A DNA stretch of 64,000 nt from Roseibium sp. MMSF_3544 (GTDB lineage Bacteria > Pseudomonadota > Alphaproteobacteria > Rhizobiales > Stappiaceae): the NCBI RefSeq assembly GCF_030732845.1, contig NZ_JASHKA010000014.1, forward strand, positions 101,929 through 165,928. The letters are read 5' to 3'. Shown here piece after piece: positions 17,228 through 26,076 of this stretch (its first letter is position 1; every line of letters starts with the position of its first letter). The translations under genes and the position numbers were made by a program. Below the pieces are notes generated by a model. It was not told the DNA's origin. It searched no databases and saw nothing but the letters and a program-made list of their open reading frames with translations.

Positions 17228-18778
17228 TCACGGTCGGGTCAGCTCAGCCAGCGGTTGGGCTGCGCGAAGCGCGGCTTCGGTTGCCTCGTCGAATGTGTGG
17301 CCGTCCGCCGACAGGATCTGGTTTATTTTTTCCTGGGCACTGTCGAGCAGCAGCGGCCGGCCACGCTCTTCCCATTCTTTCGGGCTCGTGCGATCGGCAA
17401 GGTCGGGATAGATGTATTCGCTCTGCATCAGCTGTAGCGTCTGGTCGTGCCCAAGGTAGTGACCGGGGCCGTCGAGGACGACGGACCGGATGACGTCGAT
17501 ATCGACGAATTCGTCCTTGACCTCGATCCCGCGCACACAGCGCAGAACCTGGCCGAGCATGTCATTGCCGAGCACCAGCGATTCCTTGCAGAAGCCCAGC
17601 AGCGAAGCGTGCATGCCGACGGCCTCGTAGACCATGTTGAGGCCGGACAGTCCTGCCATGACATTACTGATGCCCTGTTCCCATCCGGCCTGCATGTCGG
17701 GAAGCTTGCTGTCGGCGATGCCCGCAGCGGCGCCACCCGGAAGACCGTAGAAGTGATGCATCTGCGCGCAGGCGGAACTGAGCAGAGCCTGTTCCCCGCT
17801 GCCGCCGGACATGGCCCCGGTACGCAGGTCGCTGACAAAGGGCCATGTCCCGAACATCGCCGTATGACCGGGTTTGATCGCATTGACGTAGACCACCCCT
17901 GCAAGACATTCAGCGACCGCCTGAACCACTGCGGTTGCGATCGGCGCAGGGGCGGTTGCCCCGGCTTGGCCGGCAGACAGAAGCAGCACCGGCATTCCGG
18001 CATGAATGCAGGCTTCCATCACTTCGCAGCTCTCTTCCGCAAAGGTGAGCGGCGGGACCACGAAACAGTTGCTGTTCGAGACGAACGGGCGTTCGCGCCA
18101 GGCGTCTTCGCCTCCCGCCATCAGGTGCAAAAGCTCCATCGCCGGAGCCACGTTGGCAGCCTCCGTGAAGGACGTGCCGATATGTTTCGTTGTTCCGGCG
18201 CAGGCGGCATAGACGGTATTGACGTCGAGATCGCGCGGCGACTCGAATTCACGGCAGACGACAGGGCGCTGGAAAAAGTGAACATTGTCCAGCTGCTGCA
18301 CCAGGCGCGCGATGTCGTACATGTCCTGGACATTCGGGTTGCGGTAGTCCCCCGATTTGGGATCCACGATGTGCACCGCGGCGCCTGCAGTGCCGAAATG
18401 CACATTCTTTCCGGACAGATGCAGATCGAATTTCGGATCTCTTGCCTTGAGGGTCATGTCGCGGGCAGCCTTGGCCAGCATGTCCTCGACCAGTGCGCGC
18501 GGAAAGCGGATGCGTCCGTCGTCGCCCTCGATCGCCCCGGCACCTGTCAGAATGGCTCTTCCCGATGGGGGCGCGGATGCAAATCCGATGACTTCAAGCG
18601 CCTGTAGGGCGGCTTCATGAATGCGCTGGACGTCCGCTTCCTTCAGGACCTGGTAGAAGCCTCCGGGCATGCCCGGCCGAACCGGCCGGACCGCCTCATC
18701 CAGCGGCCTTGAACGGGCCGCTGTGCGGGCCGAACGGCCCCCAGCGCGACGGCGTTGTTTCACTTCAGCTCCGCTCAT
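17228..18778 (-). CDS. Trimethylamine methyltransferase (MttB) family protein, non-pyrrolysine
   Basis: This 516-residue protein belongs to the MttB/MtgB superfamily (GGFYQVLKEADVQRIHEAALQ at the start; later blocks include HIVDPKSGDYRNPNVQDMYDIARLVQQLDNVHFF and CVRGIEVKDEFVDIDVI). The frame has no in-frame amber codon, so it belongs to the pyrrolysine-free branch, of which MtgB uses glycine betaine. These proteins transfer a methyl group from a quaternary amine to a corrinoid protein. No corrinoid-protein gene is present in the window, so the acceptor is unknown. The ATG at 18778 has GGGAGGAG close upstream. It is flanked on both sides by DMGDH-like genes in one operon. Confidence 0.85.
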   Translation of the reverse strand: MSGAEVKQRRRAGGRSARTAARSRPLDEAVRPVRPGMPGGFYQVLKEADVQRIHEAALQALEVIGFASAPPSGRAILTGAGAIEGDDGRIRFPRALVEDMLAKAARDMTLKARDPKFDLHLSGKNVHFGTAGAAVHIVDPKSGDYRNPNVQDMYDIARLVQQLDNVHFFQRPVVCREFESPRDLDVNTVYAACAGTTKHIGTSFTEAANVAPAMELLHLMAGGEDAWRERPFVSNSNCFVVPPLTFAEESCEVMEACIHAGMPVLLLSAGQAGATAPAPIATAVVQAVAECLAGVVYVNAIKPGHTAMFGTWPFVSDLRTGAMSGGSGEQALLSSACAQMHHFYGLPGGAAAGIADSKLPDMQAGWEQGISNVMAGLSGLNMVYEAVGMHASLLGFCKESLVLGNDMLGQVLRCVRGIEVKDEFVDIDVIRSVVLDGPGHYLGHDQTLQLMQSEYIYPDLADRTSPKEWEERGRPLLLDSAQEKINQILSADGHTFDEATEAALRAAQPLAELTRP

Positions 18779-18832
18779 GCAATCTCCTCCCAAATCATGC
18801 CGGCAGGTTTCGCTTGGTATGCATCGATCCCG

Positions 18833-21274
18833 TCAGGCTCGAAGCCGCTCGTTTTCAGGGTCCCACAGCGGCTGATCCGCCTGCACGACCGCCTTGTGCT
18901 TCTGACCGTAGACTTCAAGTTCGAGCTCGGTTCCGGGCTCATCCAGTCCCTTGCGCACCACGCCGAGCGCGATGCAGGCGTTCACCCGGTAGCCCCAGTC
19001 GCAGGAAGTGATTTCCCCGACGATTTCGCCGTCCTTTAACAGGCTGGACATATACGGCGCATCATGGTCGCCTGCGTCCACGACGAGGGTAACGAAGCCC
19101 TTTGCAGACCCTTGTTGCTTCTCGATCATGAGCGGTTGCTTGCCCGGGAAGTCCTGTGGCTTGTCCAGTTTGACGAAGCGGCCGAGCCCGCTCTCGAACA
19201 AGGAATAGTCGGTCGAAAGATCGCCCTTCCAGGTCCGGTAGCCTTTCTCGATCCGTAGTGCGTTGAGGGCGAACATGCCGAACGGTTTCGCGCCCGCTTC
19301 CAGGATCGCCGCATAGATCGCGGGAATGTCGTCTACGGCCGCATGCACTTCCCAGCCCAGTTCACCGGTGAAGGAGACGCGCACCAGCATGGCGGGCTTT
19401 CCTGCGACGGTCGTCTGCTGATGGGTCAGCCAGCCAAGCGACAGATCCGCGTCGGTCAGCCCCTGGAACAACTCGCGGGATTTCGGTCCGGCGACGATCA
19501 GTGTCGTCATCTCGGTTGTGCGGTCCGTAAGCGTCAGCCCCTCGGGCAGGTCCGACTTCAGCAGATCGCGATCATGCCATTGTGCGACGGCGGCCGTGAT
19601 CAGTGTGAAGTCGTCTTCACCGTGCCGGATAAGGGACATTTCGGTGAGGACGCGCCCGCGGTGGTCCGGGAAATATCCGAGGTTCATGCGGCCTGCCTTG
19701 GGCAACCCGCCGGCAATCTTCCCGCGCAGCCACTCGGCGGCACCTTCGCCGGTCAGGCTGAAGCGGGAGAAGCCGCACAAGTCGAGCACGCCAACGCCAT
19801 CGCGGACGGCTTCGCATTCTTCCTTGATGCGCGGTTGCCACGGACCGGAGCGCGACCAGGTCTGTGTGGCCGCTTCGGATGTGTCGTCACCTTCCTTGGC
19901 GAACCAGTTGGCGCGTTCCCAGCCGTTGAACGCCCCCATCTGTCCGCCGAGCTCGACGATTTTGGCATGATTTGGCGACAGTTTGCGGTCACGGCCAGCA
20001 GGCCAGCTGTGATGCGGGAAGTGCATTGCATATTCATGGCCGTAGACTTCCATGGCCTTGTCGATGCAGTACTGCTTGTCCGTGTAGTCGGTGTAGCGGC
20101 GCGGATCGACGGCCCACATGTCCCATTCGGTGCAGCCATGCATGATCCACTCGGCCGCGACCTTGCCTGCGCCGCCGCCCTGGGCGATGCCGAAGGTGAA
20201 GGTGTGTGCCTCGAAGGCGTTGGGGACGCCCGGCATCGGGCCGATCATGGGCAGGCCATCCGGCGCATAGGGAATGGGGCCGTTGATGTTGCGGCTGACA
20301 CCTTGCGTCCCGAGCAGCGGCACACGTGCCATTGCGTCCTCGATGTACCATTCCAGCCGGTCCAGATCGTCGGGATAGAGCTGGAAGCTGAAGTCGTCCG
20401 GCATCGGGTCGTCGGCTCTGGTCCAGGCGGACTGGCAGTTGCGCTCGTAGGGGCCGAGATTGAAGCCGGTTGTTTCCTGGCGCAGGTAGTAGGACGTGTC
20501 CACGTCCCTGAGCAGCGGCAGCTTGCGTCCGTTCTTCTCGCTCCATTCGGCGACCTCGGGCACCGGTTCGGTCAGGAAATACTGGTGACTCATGACGGCA
20601 AGCGGCACCTTCCTGCCGCCGAACGGCAGGAACCACTCGCCGACGCGTTCCGCATAATAGCCTGCGGCATTGACCACGTATTCGCAGCGGATATCGCCTT
20701 TTTCCGTGTGCACGATCCATTCGCCGTTCTCGCGGCTGACGCCGGTGGCCGGGGTGAACCGCAGGATCTTGCCGCCATGCGACCGCGCCCCCTTGGCGAG
20801 CGCCTGGGTGACCTGCGCCGGGTCGATATCCCCGTCGAGCGGGTCCCAAAGACCACCCTCAAGATCGTGGATTTCCAGGAACGGATAGCGTTCCTGCATC
20901 TGCTGCGGCGTGCACATTTCCATGTCCACGCCCATGTGGCGGCCCATACCGGCCACGTACTCGAATTCCCGCATGCGCTCTTGCGTGTGTGCAAGTCGGA
21001 GCGAGCCGCTGACGTGATAGTTGAGCGGATAGTCGACTTCGTCGGCCAGACCCCGGTAAAGCTCCAGCGAATAGCGCTGTATGTTCATCACGCCATAGCT
21101 GGCGGAAAAGGTCGGGCAGTTGCCGGCCGCGTGCCAGGTTGACCCGGCGGTGAGCTCGTTCTTTTCCAGGAGCACGCAGTCAGACCAGCCATTTTTCGCC
21201 AGATGATAAAGTGTGGAGACACCAACCACACCACCGCCGATGATGACGACACGCGCTGTTGAGGGAACGGACAT
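18833..21274 (-). CDS. FAD-dependent N-methyl amine dehydrogenase fused to GcvT (DMGDH-like), paralog
   Basis: This second 813-residue protein has the same architecture as 14744-17185: Rossmann GGGVVG (13-18), STWHAAG with H48 for covalent FAD, FAO-M, then GCV_T and GCV_T_C (FTGELGWEVHA, WGYRVNACIALG). The two are clearly divergent throughout, so this is an old duplication or two separate acquisitions rather than a recent copy. The difference suggests two successive demethylation steps. It follows the XRE-cupin regulator by 26 bases and precedes the MttB-like gene by 54 bases. Expected products are 5,10-methylene-THF and the demethylated amine. Confidence 0.88.
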   Translation of the reverse strand: MSVPSTARVVIIGGGVVGVSTLYHLAKNGWSDCVLLEKNELTAGSTWHAAGNCPTFSASYGVMNIQRYSLELYRGLADEVDYPLNYHVSGSLRLAHTQERMREFEYVAGMGRHMGVDMEMCTPQQMQERYPFLEIHDLEGGLWDPLDGDIDPAQVTQALAKGARSHGGKILRFTPATGVSRENGEWIVHTEKGDIRCEYVVNAAGYYAERVGEWFLPFGGRKVPLAVMSHQYFLTEPVPEVAEWSEKNGRKLPLLRDVDTSYYLRQETTGFNLGPYERNCQSAWTRADDPMPDDFSFQLYPDDLDRLEWYIEDAMARVPLLGTQGVSRNINGPIPYAPDGLPMIGPMPGVPNAFEAHTFTFGIAQGGGAGKVAAEWIMHGCTEWDMWAVDPRRYTDYTDKQYCIDKAMEVYGHEYAMHFPHHSWPAGRDRKLSPNHAKIVELGGQMGAFNGWERANWFAKEGDDTSEAATQTWSRSGPWQPRIKEECEAVRDGVGVLDLCGFSRFSLTGEGAAEWLRGKIAGGLPKAGRMNLGYFPDHRGRVLTEMSLIRHGEDDFTLITAAVAQWHDRDLLKSDLPEGLTLTDRTTEMTTLIVAGPKSRELFQGLTDADLSLGWLTHQQTTVAGKPAMLVRVSFTGELGWEVHAAVDDIPAIYAAILEAGAKPFGMFALNALRIEKGYRTWKGDLSTDYSLFESGLGRFVKLDKPQDFPGKQPLMIEKQQGSAKGFVTLVVDAGDHDAPYMSSLLKDGEIVGEITSCDWGYRVNACIALGVVRKGLDEPGTELELEVYGQKHKAVVQADQPLWDPENERLRA

Positions 21275-21300
21275 TCTTCGGCTTTCCTTCTTGAAAGGGG

Positions 21301-21858
21301 TCAGTAGACCGGCGGGGAAATCACCCAGACGGCAACTGCAGGTTCGGAATAGGGGTTGGCCCAGCGATAGGACGCATCGCGGATGCGAAAGCTGTCCCCG
21401 GCCGCGACCGTGAAGGCATCATCATCCAGCCAGATATCCAGCTTGCCGGAAATCACGTAGGCGACCTCCTGGGTCGGGCGCGTAATCGGCTTGCTCCGGT
21501 GAGATCCCGGCTGGAAAGTCGAGTGGATCATCTCGAAACTGTCGGTGAGATCGGGCGACACGAGCGTTTCGACCAGACCGGCATCGCGCTCTCCGATTAC
21601 ACGGCGAGCCGCCGCACGCACGATGCGGCCTTTTTCAACTTCGGGAGCTTCGGCACTGCCGAAGAAGATCGAAAGCGGCACACCGAAAATATCCGCAATC
21701 TGCCGGAGGTCGGACAGGCGCGGCGTGGAAATATCCCGCTCGATCTGGGACAGCCAGCCGACGGACCTGCCGAGTTTCTGGGCCAGATCCTCGAGGGTCA
21801 TTTTCCGTGTTGCACGAAGGGCCCTGAGGTCTTCTCCCAGGCTGCTGCTTTCCACCAT
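21301..21858 (-). CDS. XRE-cupin transcriptional regulator
   Basis: The 185-residue protein combines an N-terminal HTH_3 domain (about 8-62, MTLEDLAQKLGRSVGWLSQIERDIS) with a C-terminal cupin (about 110-183, TRPTQEVAYVISGKLDIWLDDDAFTVAAGDSF). This regulator type often controls amine, polyamine or betaine catabolic genes by binding the ligand in the cupin. It is the first gene of the N-demethylation operon. A perfect 25-bp dyad at 21871-21895, just upstream of its ATG, is the likely autoregulatory operator and could control the whole operon. Confidence 0.87.
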   Translation of the reverse strand: MVESSSLGEDLRALRATRKMTLEDLAQKLGRSVGWLSQIERDISTPRLSDLRQIADIFGVPLSIFFGSAEAPEVEKGRIVRAAARRVIGERDAGLVETLVSPDLTDSFEMIHSTFQPGSHRSKPITRPTQEVAYVISGKLDIWLDDDAFTVAAGDSFRIRDASYRWANPYSEPAVAVWVISPPVY

Positions 21859-21870
21859 GATATTCCGCTC

Positions 21871-21895
21871 GTGAAATTATTGCGGATAATTTCAC
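21871..21895. promoter_or_regulatory. Perfect 10-bp-arm dyad, candidate operator of the XRE-cupin regulator
   Basis: GTGAAATTAT (21871-21880) and ATAATTTCAC (21886-21895) are exact reverse complements separated by TGCGG. The dyad begins 13 bases upstream of the regulator start. A second, weaker TTTCA...TGAAA pair lies at about 21923-21941. The first arrangement is typical of an autorepressed XRE-cupin gene. Confidence 0.65.
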
Positions 21896-22000
21896 GCCTC
21901 AAAATGAAAAAATCAACAAAATTTTCACGGGAGAATGAAATTTTTCAAACGTGTTTTGAGAACGGTTTTCTGGAGACAGGTTTTGCGGCCCAAAATGAGG

Positions 22001-23470
22001 CTAAGCGCTTGCTTCTTCCAGTCTTTTCGCAATGTGTGAAATGCCGTCGGGGATGCGTGCGGACGCAATGGAAGAATAGGCAAGCCGATAGTATCCGGGC
22101 TGCTCTTCGCCTTCCGCGAAGAAGGCGCGGCCGGGTTCGATCAAAACGTCGTCTTGTCGAAGCTTCATTGCCAGAGCAGAGCTGTCGGTTCCTTCAGGGG
22201 TTCGCATCCAGAAAGACGAGCCGCCGAAGGTTCCCTGGCCGTTTTGTGTCAGGCCGTTTTCATGCAGGCTCTGCTCCATGATCGATCTGCGCTTGCGGTA
22301 AAGGCGACCCATCCGGGCGATCTGCGCATCGTAGTGGCCGAGCGAAAGGAAATAGGCTGCCGTGCGCTGAATAAGTCCAGGTGGATGACGCAGGACAAGT
22401 GACCGGAGCGCGCGCGCTTCACGGATAAAAGGTTCGGACGCGACCAGATAGCCGAGGCGCAAGCCGGGAAAGAGCGATTTCGAAAAGGAACCGACATAAA
22501 TGACCGACCCTGTCGGGTCGAGTGACTTCAGCGCCGGAGAAGGCGATTTCAGGAAGGAAATCTCGAACTCGTAGTCGTCCTCCACAACGATGAAGCCGTC
22601 GCGCGCTGCCAGGTCCAAAAGGCGCTCGCGCCGGGAGACCGGCATCGTTGCGTTGGTGGGGCAGTGATGGCTCGGTGTCGTGAAAACCACATCCAGTGTG
22701 TCCGGAAGGTCTTCGGGCGGAAGGCCGGCGGCGTCGACATCGACCGCGACCGTGTTGCAGCGGGTCTGGCTCAGGATCTGGCGGAGCCCCGGATAGCAGG
22801 GATTCTCGATGGCTGCCGTACGTCTTTGTGTCAGAAGGATCTGGGCCGTGATCCACAAGGCGTGCTGCGCACCCATCGTGATCAGGATTTCTTCGGGCCG
22901 GGCAGTGATTGCGCGCCGCGGCAGGATCTGACGCAGAATGAATTCGACCAGCATGGGGTCGTCGCGCTCGTAATAGTCCGTTGCGAGCGTGTCGAAATCC
23001 TTCCGGCCCACCGCCTTAAGGGCGCAGTTGCGCCAGTTGTGGTGATCGAACAGCCGGGAATCCGATTGTCCGTAGATGAAGGGATACTTGTAATCGCGCC
23101 AGTTGTCCGGGCGCACCAGCGGAACATGTTCTGAAAACCGCTGGCCGATCGTGCGTGACCAGTCGACCTGGGTCTTGGTCGACTGGTCGGGCAGGTTGAA
23201 TTTTGGGCGGCTTGGGGCGGTTTGCGCGACGAAATAGCCGGAGCGGCCTTTGGAGACCAGATACTCGTTTGAGACAAGTTCGGTATAGGCGATCGTGACG
23301 GTAATTCTGGCAACACCCAGATGCTCGGCCAGTTTTCGGCTCGACGGCATTTTCTCGCCCGGCAAGCAGCGCCCAGAAAGGATGGCCTCAACGACGAGCC
23401 GCTGGATCTGCTGCTGAAGCGAGGTTTCGGTGTCGGGGCGAAGAAAGAATGTTTCTGCCGGAATTGCCAC
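22001..23470 (-). CDS. tauR: MocR-type taurine regulator TauR
   Basis: This is a 489-residue GntR/aminotransferase chimera. The winged helix (about 15-80, KMPSSRKLAEHLGVARITVTIAYTEL) is followed by a fold-type I aminotransferase-like domain with VVEDDYEFEI (about 295-304) and the PLP lysine K331 in GSFSKSLFPGLRLGYL. In Rhodobacter and relatives TauR activates tpa, xsc and tauABC in response to taurine. Placement between the taurine genes supports that identity; GabR/PdxR-like roles are the alternative. The start is GTG at 23470 with a weak GGGCC upstream. It reads in the same direction as tpa but is separated from it by a 908-base repeat-rich gap. Confidence 0.82.
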   Translation of the reverse strand: MAIPAETFFLRPDTETSLQQQIQRLVVEAILSGRCLPGEKMPSSRKLAEHLGVARITVTIAYTELVSNEYLVSKGRSGYFVAQTAPSRPKFNLPDQSTKTQVDWSRTIGQRFSEHVPLVRPDNWRDYKYPFIYGQSDSRLFDHHNWRNCALKAVGRKDFDTLATDYYERDDPMLVEFILRQILPRRAITARPEEILITMGAQHALWITAQILLTQRRTAAIENPCYPGLRQILSQTRCNTVAVDVDAAGLPPEDLPDTLDVVFTTPSHHCPTNATMPVSRRERLLDLAARDGFIVVEDDYEFEISFLKSPSPALKSLDPTGSVIYVGSFSKSLFPGLRLGYLVASEPFIREARALRSLVLRHPPGLIQRTAAYFLSLGHYDAQIARMGRLYRKRRSIMEQSLHENGLTQNGQGTFGGSSFWMRTPEGTDSSALAMKLRQDDVLIEPGRAFFAEGEEQPGYYRLAYSSIASARIPDGISHIAKRLEEASA

Positions 23471-23599
23471 GTCTGGCCCTATTTCTGGACTTGTCTGGAC
23501 CTATAAAATAGCTGTCTTGCGGTTTTTGGCAATTCCTGTTGAGGACAGGCAGAAAGACAAGCTGGTCGCATCGGTTGTCATCCCGGACGGCAACTCGGG

Positions 23600-23795
23600 C
23601 ACTGACCTCTGTCCCGCCCCCGGGTGTCATCCCCGACTTGATCGGGGATCCAATACACCTCGCAACAAGCGACTTGTTTGGTTTTCGGGAAAACGGGAAC
23701 TCCGAATTCAAACAACGCGGCTCTGGAAACGAGTAGATCCCCGATCAAGTCGGGGATGACACCGGAGGTGTTTGGCGTGCGCTCTCGGCAAACCT
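23600..23795. repeat. Direct repeat copy A with MITE-like 141-bp core
   Basis: This copy matches 24016-24210 over about 196 bases with few differences. Its core, 23623-23763, is bounded by perfect 28-bp inverted repeats (23623-23650 and 23736-23763). Each arm itself folds, ATCCCCGA-cttga-TCGGGGAT. There is no transposase frame inside, so this is a miniature inverted-repeat or REP-like element. Confidence 0.8.
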
Positions 23796-24015
23796 TCGGG
23801 GCCGGCGCGACGCGGGACTTAGGGTGGCGGTGCTCGGAGGTGAATGGCATGCAGCTAACTCCGACTGTCACCCCGGACGCAGCGCAGCGGAGATCCGGGG
23901 CCTACTCGTTTGCAGAGGCATTGTGATGAGTGTGGCACTGCCACAGCCCACAGAGATCCTTAGCCAAGTTGAGAGGCGAGTGGGCCCCGGCTCAAGACTG
24001 GCGCGGAAATTGGAA

Positions 24016-24210
24016 CACTGACCTCTGTCCCGCCCCGGTGTCATCCCCGACTTGATCGGGGATCCAATCCACCTTGCAACAAGTGACTTGTTAGGTTTTC
24101 GGGAAAACGGGTACTCCGAATTCAAACAACGCGGCTCTGGAAACGAGTAGATCCCCGATCAAGTCGGGGATGACACTGAGAGTGTTTGGTTGGGGCTCTC
24201 GACAAACCTC
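24016..24210. repeat. Direct repeat copy B with MITE-like core
   Basis: This is the second copy of the 196-bp repeat. Its terminal inverted repeats are 24038-24064 and 24150-24176 (27 bp; the outermost base pair of copy A is lost). The centre also carries the AACAACGCGGCTCTGGAAAC segment found in copy A. The small number of differences between copies suggests recent duplication or mobilisation. Confidence 0.8.
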
Positions 24211-24378
24211 GAGTGCAGTCCCGGACCTGATCCGAGACCATCGCCGTTCTTGCGGTTAACCCCGGCTCAGGGCCGGGGTGGAGACGAGAGGGGTATGACG
24301 GGCGTTCAACTCGTCGCTGTCACCGCTTTGAACGCAGCGCAGTGAAAGTCCGGTACCGCCTGGAGAGCGCAGCGCGGG

Positions 24379-25758
24379 TCAGGCAAAGACCCGCGTCAGA
24401 GCACCGTCAATCGCATCCGTAATCCGATCGATATCGTCCGCGGTGGCAATCAGGGCCGGCGACAGGCAGATCACATTGTTGAGGCCGGGGACAGCCCGGT
24501 TGCTCACGCCGATGATCACGCCTTGCGCCATGCAGTCCGCAGCAACGGCCTGCATCTGCTTTTCCGCAACCGGTTCCCTGGTCGATCGGTCGGCGACCAG
24601 CTCGGCGCCGCAGAACAGACCCTTGCCGCGCACGTCGCCGACAACGCGGTGCTTTTCCATCAGTCTGTATAGATTGGACATCAGCCGCTCGCCCATTTGC
24701 GTTGTGTTGTCGAGCAGGCCTTCATCCTCGATGATCCGCATGTTCTCAAGCGCAGCTGCGGGGCCGGCCGTGCAGCCGCCGAAGGTGGAAATGTCCCGGA
24801 AGAAGTTCATCGGGTCGCTGGCATCGTCCTTGAACATCTCAAAGACCTCTTCGGTTGTCACCATGCAGGCAATCGCCGCGTAGCCCGAGGCGACACCTTT
24901 TGCCATCGTGACGAAATCGGGCTTGATGCCATAGTGCTGGTAACCGAACCAGGTGCCGGTGCGGCCGACCCCGCAGACCACTTCGTCGATGTGAAGCAGA
25001 ATATCGTACTTGCGGCAGATCTCCTGGACACGCTCCCAGTAGCCTTGCGGCGGGGTGATGACACCGCCACCGGCGGTCACCGGCTCAAGGCACAGGGCAC
25101 CGACCGTGTCGGGACCTTCGCGCAGGATCACTTCCTCAATCGCGTCTGCTGCCCGCTCACCATAGTTTTCAACGTCCCACTGGGCGCGGTATTCGCAGCA
25201 ATGCGGCACCTCGACGAAACCGGGCGTGTAGGGACCATATTGCGCATTGCGCTCCTGCTGCCCGCCGGCCGAAATCGCCGTGATCGATGAGCCGTGATAG
25301 TCCCGCTCCCGGTAGAGGATCTTGTATTTTTTGCCACCGTAACGCTTGTGCGCGATCTGGCGGACCATCTTGAACGCCTTTTCGTTCGCTTCCGTCCCCG
25401 AATTGGTGAAATAGACCCGGCTCATGCCCGGCATTTTCGAAATCAGGCGCTCGGAAAACAGCGATCCCGGTATGGACCCCGCCGAATGGGCAAAATAGTT
25501 GAGCTTCACCAACTGGTCGCGGATTGCGTCTGCAATGGATTCGCGGCCATAGCCGACATTGACCGTCCACACGCCTCCGGAAACGGCGTCGAGATGCTCC
25601 TTGCCCGTCGCATCCCACAGCCGCATTCCCTTGCCTTCCACCATGATCTTCGGATCGATCGTCTCCAGCGACTTATGCTGAAGAAGATGATGCCAGACGT
25701 GGTTGCGGTCGGCTTCGATGATTTCGCTCAGGTCATTCGGGGAAGCTGCAACGTTCAT
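24379..25758 (-). CDS. tpa: Taurine:pyruvate aminotransferase
   Basis: The 459-residue class III aminotransferase transfers the taurine amino group to pyruvate, giving sulfoacetaldehyde and alanine. PLP-binding features include NSGTEANEKAFKM (119-131), IDEVVCGVGRTG (257-268) and the Schiff-base lysine K287 in TMAKGVASGY. The length and HSAGSIPGSLFSERL region fit Tpa. Identity is supported by the divergent tauABC and nearby xsc. The ATG at 25758 has AGGA seven bases upstream; the longer frame is not needed. The promoter lies in the 318-base divergent gap shared with tauA. Confidence 0.9.
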   Translation of the reverse strand: MNVAASPNDLSEIIEADRNHVWHHLLQHKSLETIDPKIMVEGKGMRLWDATGKEHLDAVSGGVWTVNVGYGRESIADAIRDQLVKLNYFAHSAGSIPGSLFSERLISKMPGMSRVYFTNSGTEANEKAFKMVRQIAHKRYGGKKYKILYRERDYHGSSITAISAGGQQERNAQYGPYTPGFVEVPHCCEYRAQWDVENYGERAADAIEEVILREGPDTVGALCLEPVTAGGGVITPPQGYWERVQEICRKYDILLHIDEVVCGVGRTGTWFGYQHYGIKPDFVTMAKGVASGYAAIACMVTTEEVFEMFKDDASDPMNFFRDISTFGGCTAGPAAALENMRIIEDEGLLDNTTQMGERLMSNLYRLMEKHRVVGDVRGKGLFCGAELVADRSTREPVAEKQMQAVAADCMAQGVIIGVSNRAVPGLNNVICLSPALIATADDIDRITDAIDGALTRVFA

Positions 25759-26076
25759 GGCAATGTCCTTTCGTACTTCATCGACATGTTCGAAACTCGG
25801 TGAATTCGAAGCTGGGCTGCGCGAGCGGATTTTGTGCGCCTGCTCACAATTCAAGCAGCCCTTTGCATCAATTGTTTTCAGTCAACACGGTCCGGAGGCG
25901 ACATATAGGGCCAGATCTGGAGATACGATAGAGCCAGTTGAGTGTTTCTATTGTAACCTCGCCGTTCTGCCGTAACCATTTTCGGATGCAGACAAGCCGA
26001 CTTGGAAGGACGGCGGCAAAAGACAGGAATACCTGCGCGTCTGTTTATGTATCGAGGGAACAGTGGGAAAGTATCA
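25759..26076. promoter_or_regulatory. Divergent tpa/tauABC regulatory region
   Basis: This 318-base gap holds promoters for both directions. I see CTGG-type half-sites (CTGGAGATAC near 25917 on the plus strand and CTGGCTCTAT near 25930 on the minus strand). They are reminiscent of the sites in front of xsc but are not convincing dyads. No small gene is supported. Confidence 0.4.

Larger units (their letters stand above)
23471..24378. other. Gene-free repeat island between tpa and tauR
   Basis: These 908 bases contain no credible gene. They hold two approximately 196-bp direct repeats, each with a MITE-like core, listed separately. They also hold shorter GC-rich palindromic pieces, for example ACCCCGGCTCAGGGCCGGGG near 24262 and CCCCGGACGCAGCGCAGCGG near 23873. 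All are intergenic-repeat-like; none looks like a promoter. Confidence 0.7.

Noticed and set aside
17228..18778. Pyrrolysine-containing trimethylamine methyltransferase
   Set aside because: The frame is open without an in-frame amber codon, so it belongs to the non-pyrrolysine branch.
19343..21142. 599-residue plus-strand frame antisense to the DMGDH-like gene
   Set aside because: Same antisense-shadow pattern; no domain and no start signal.
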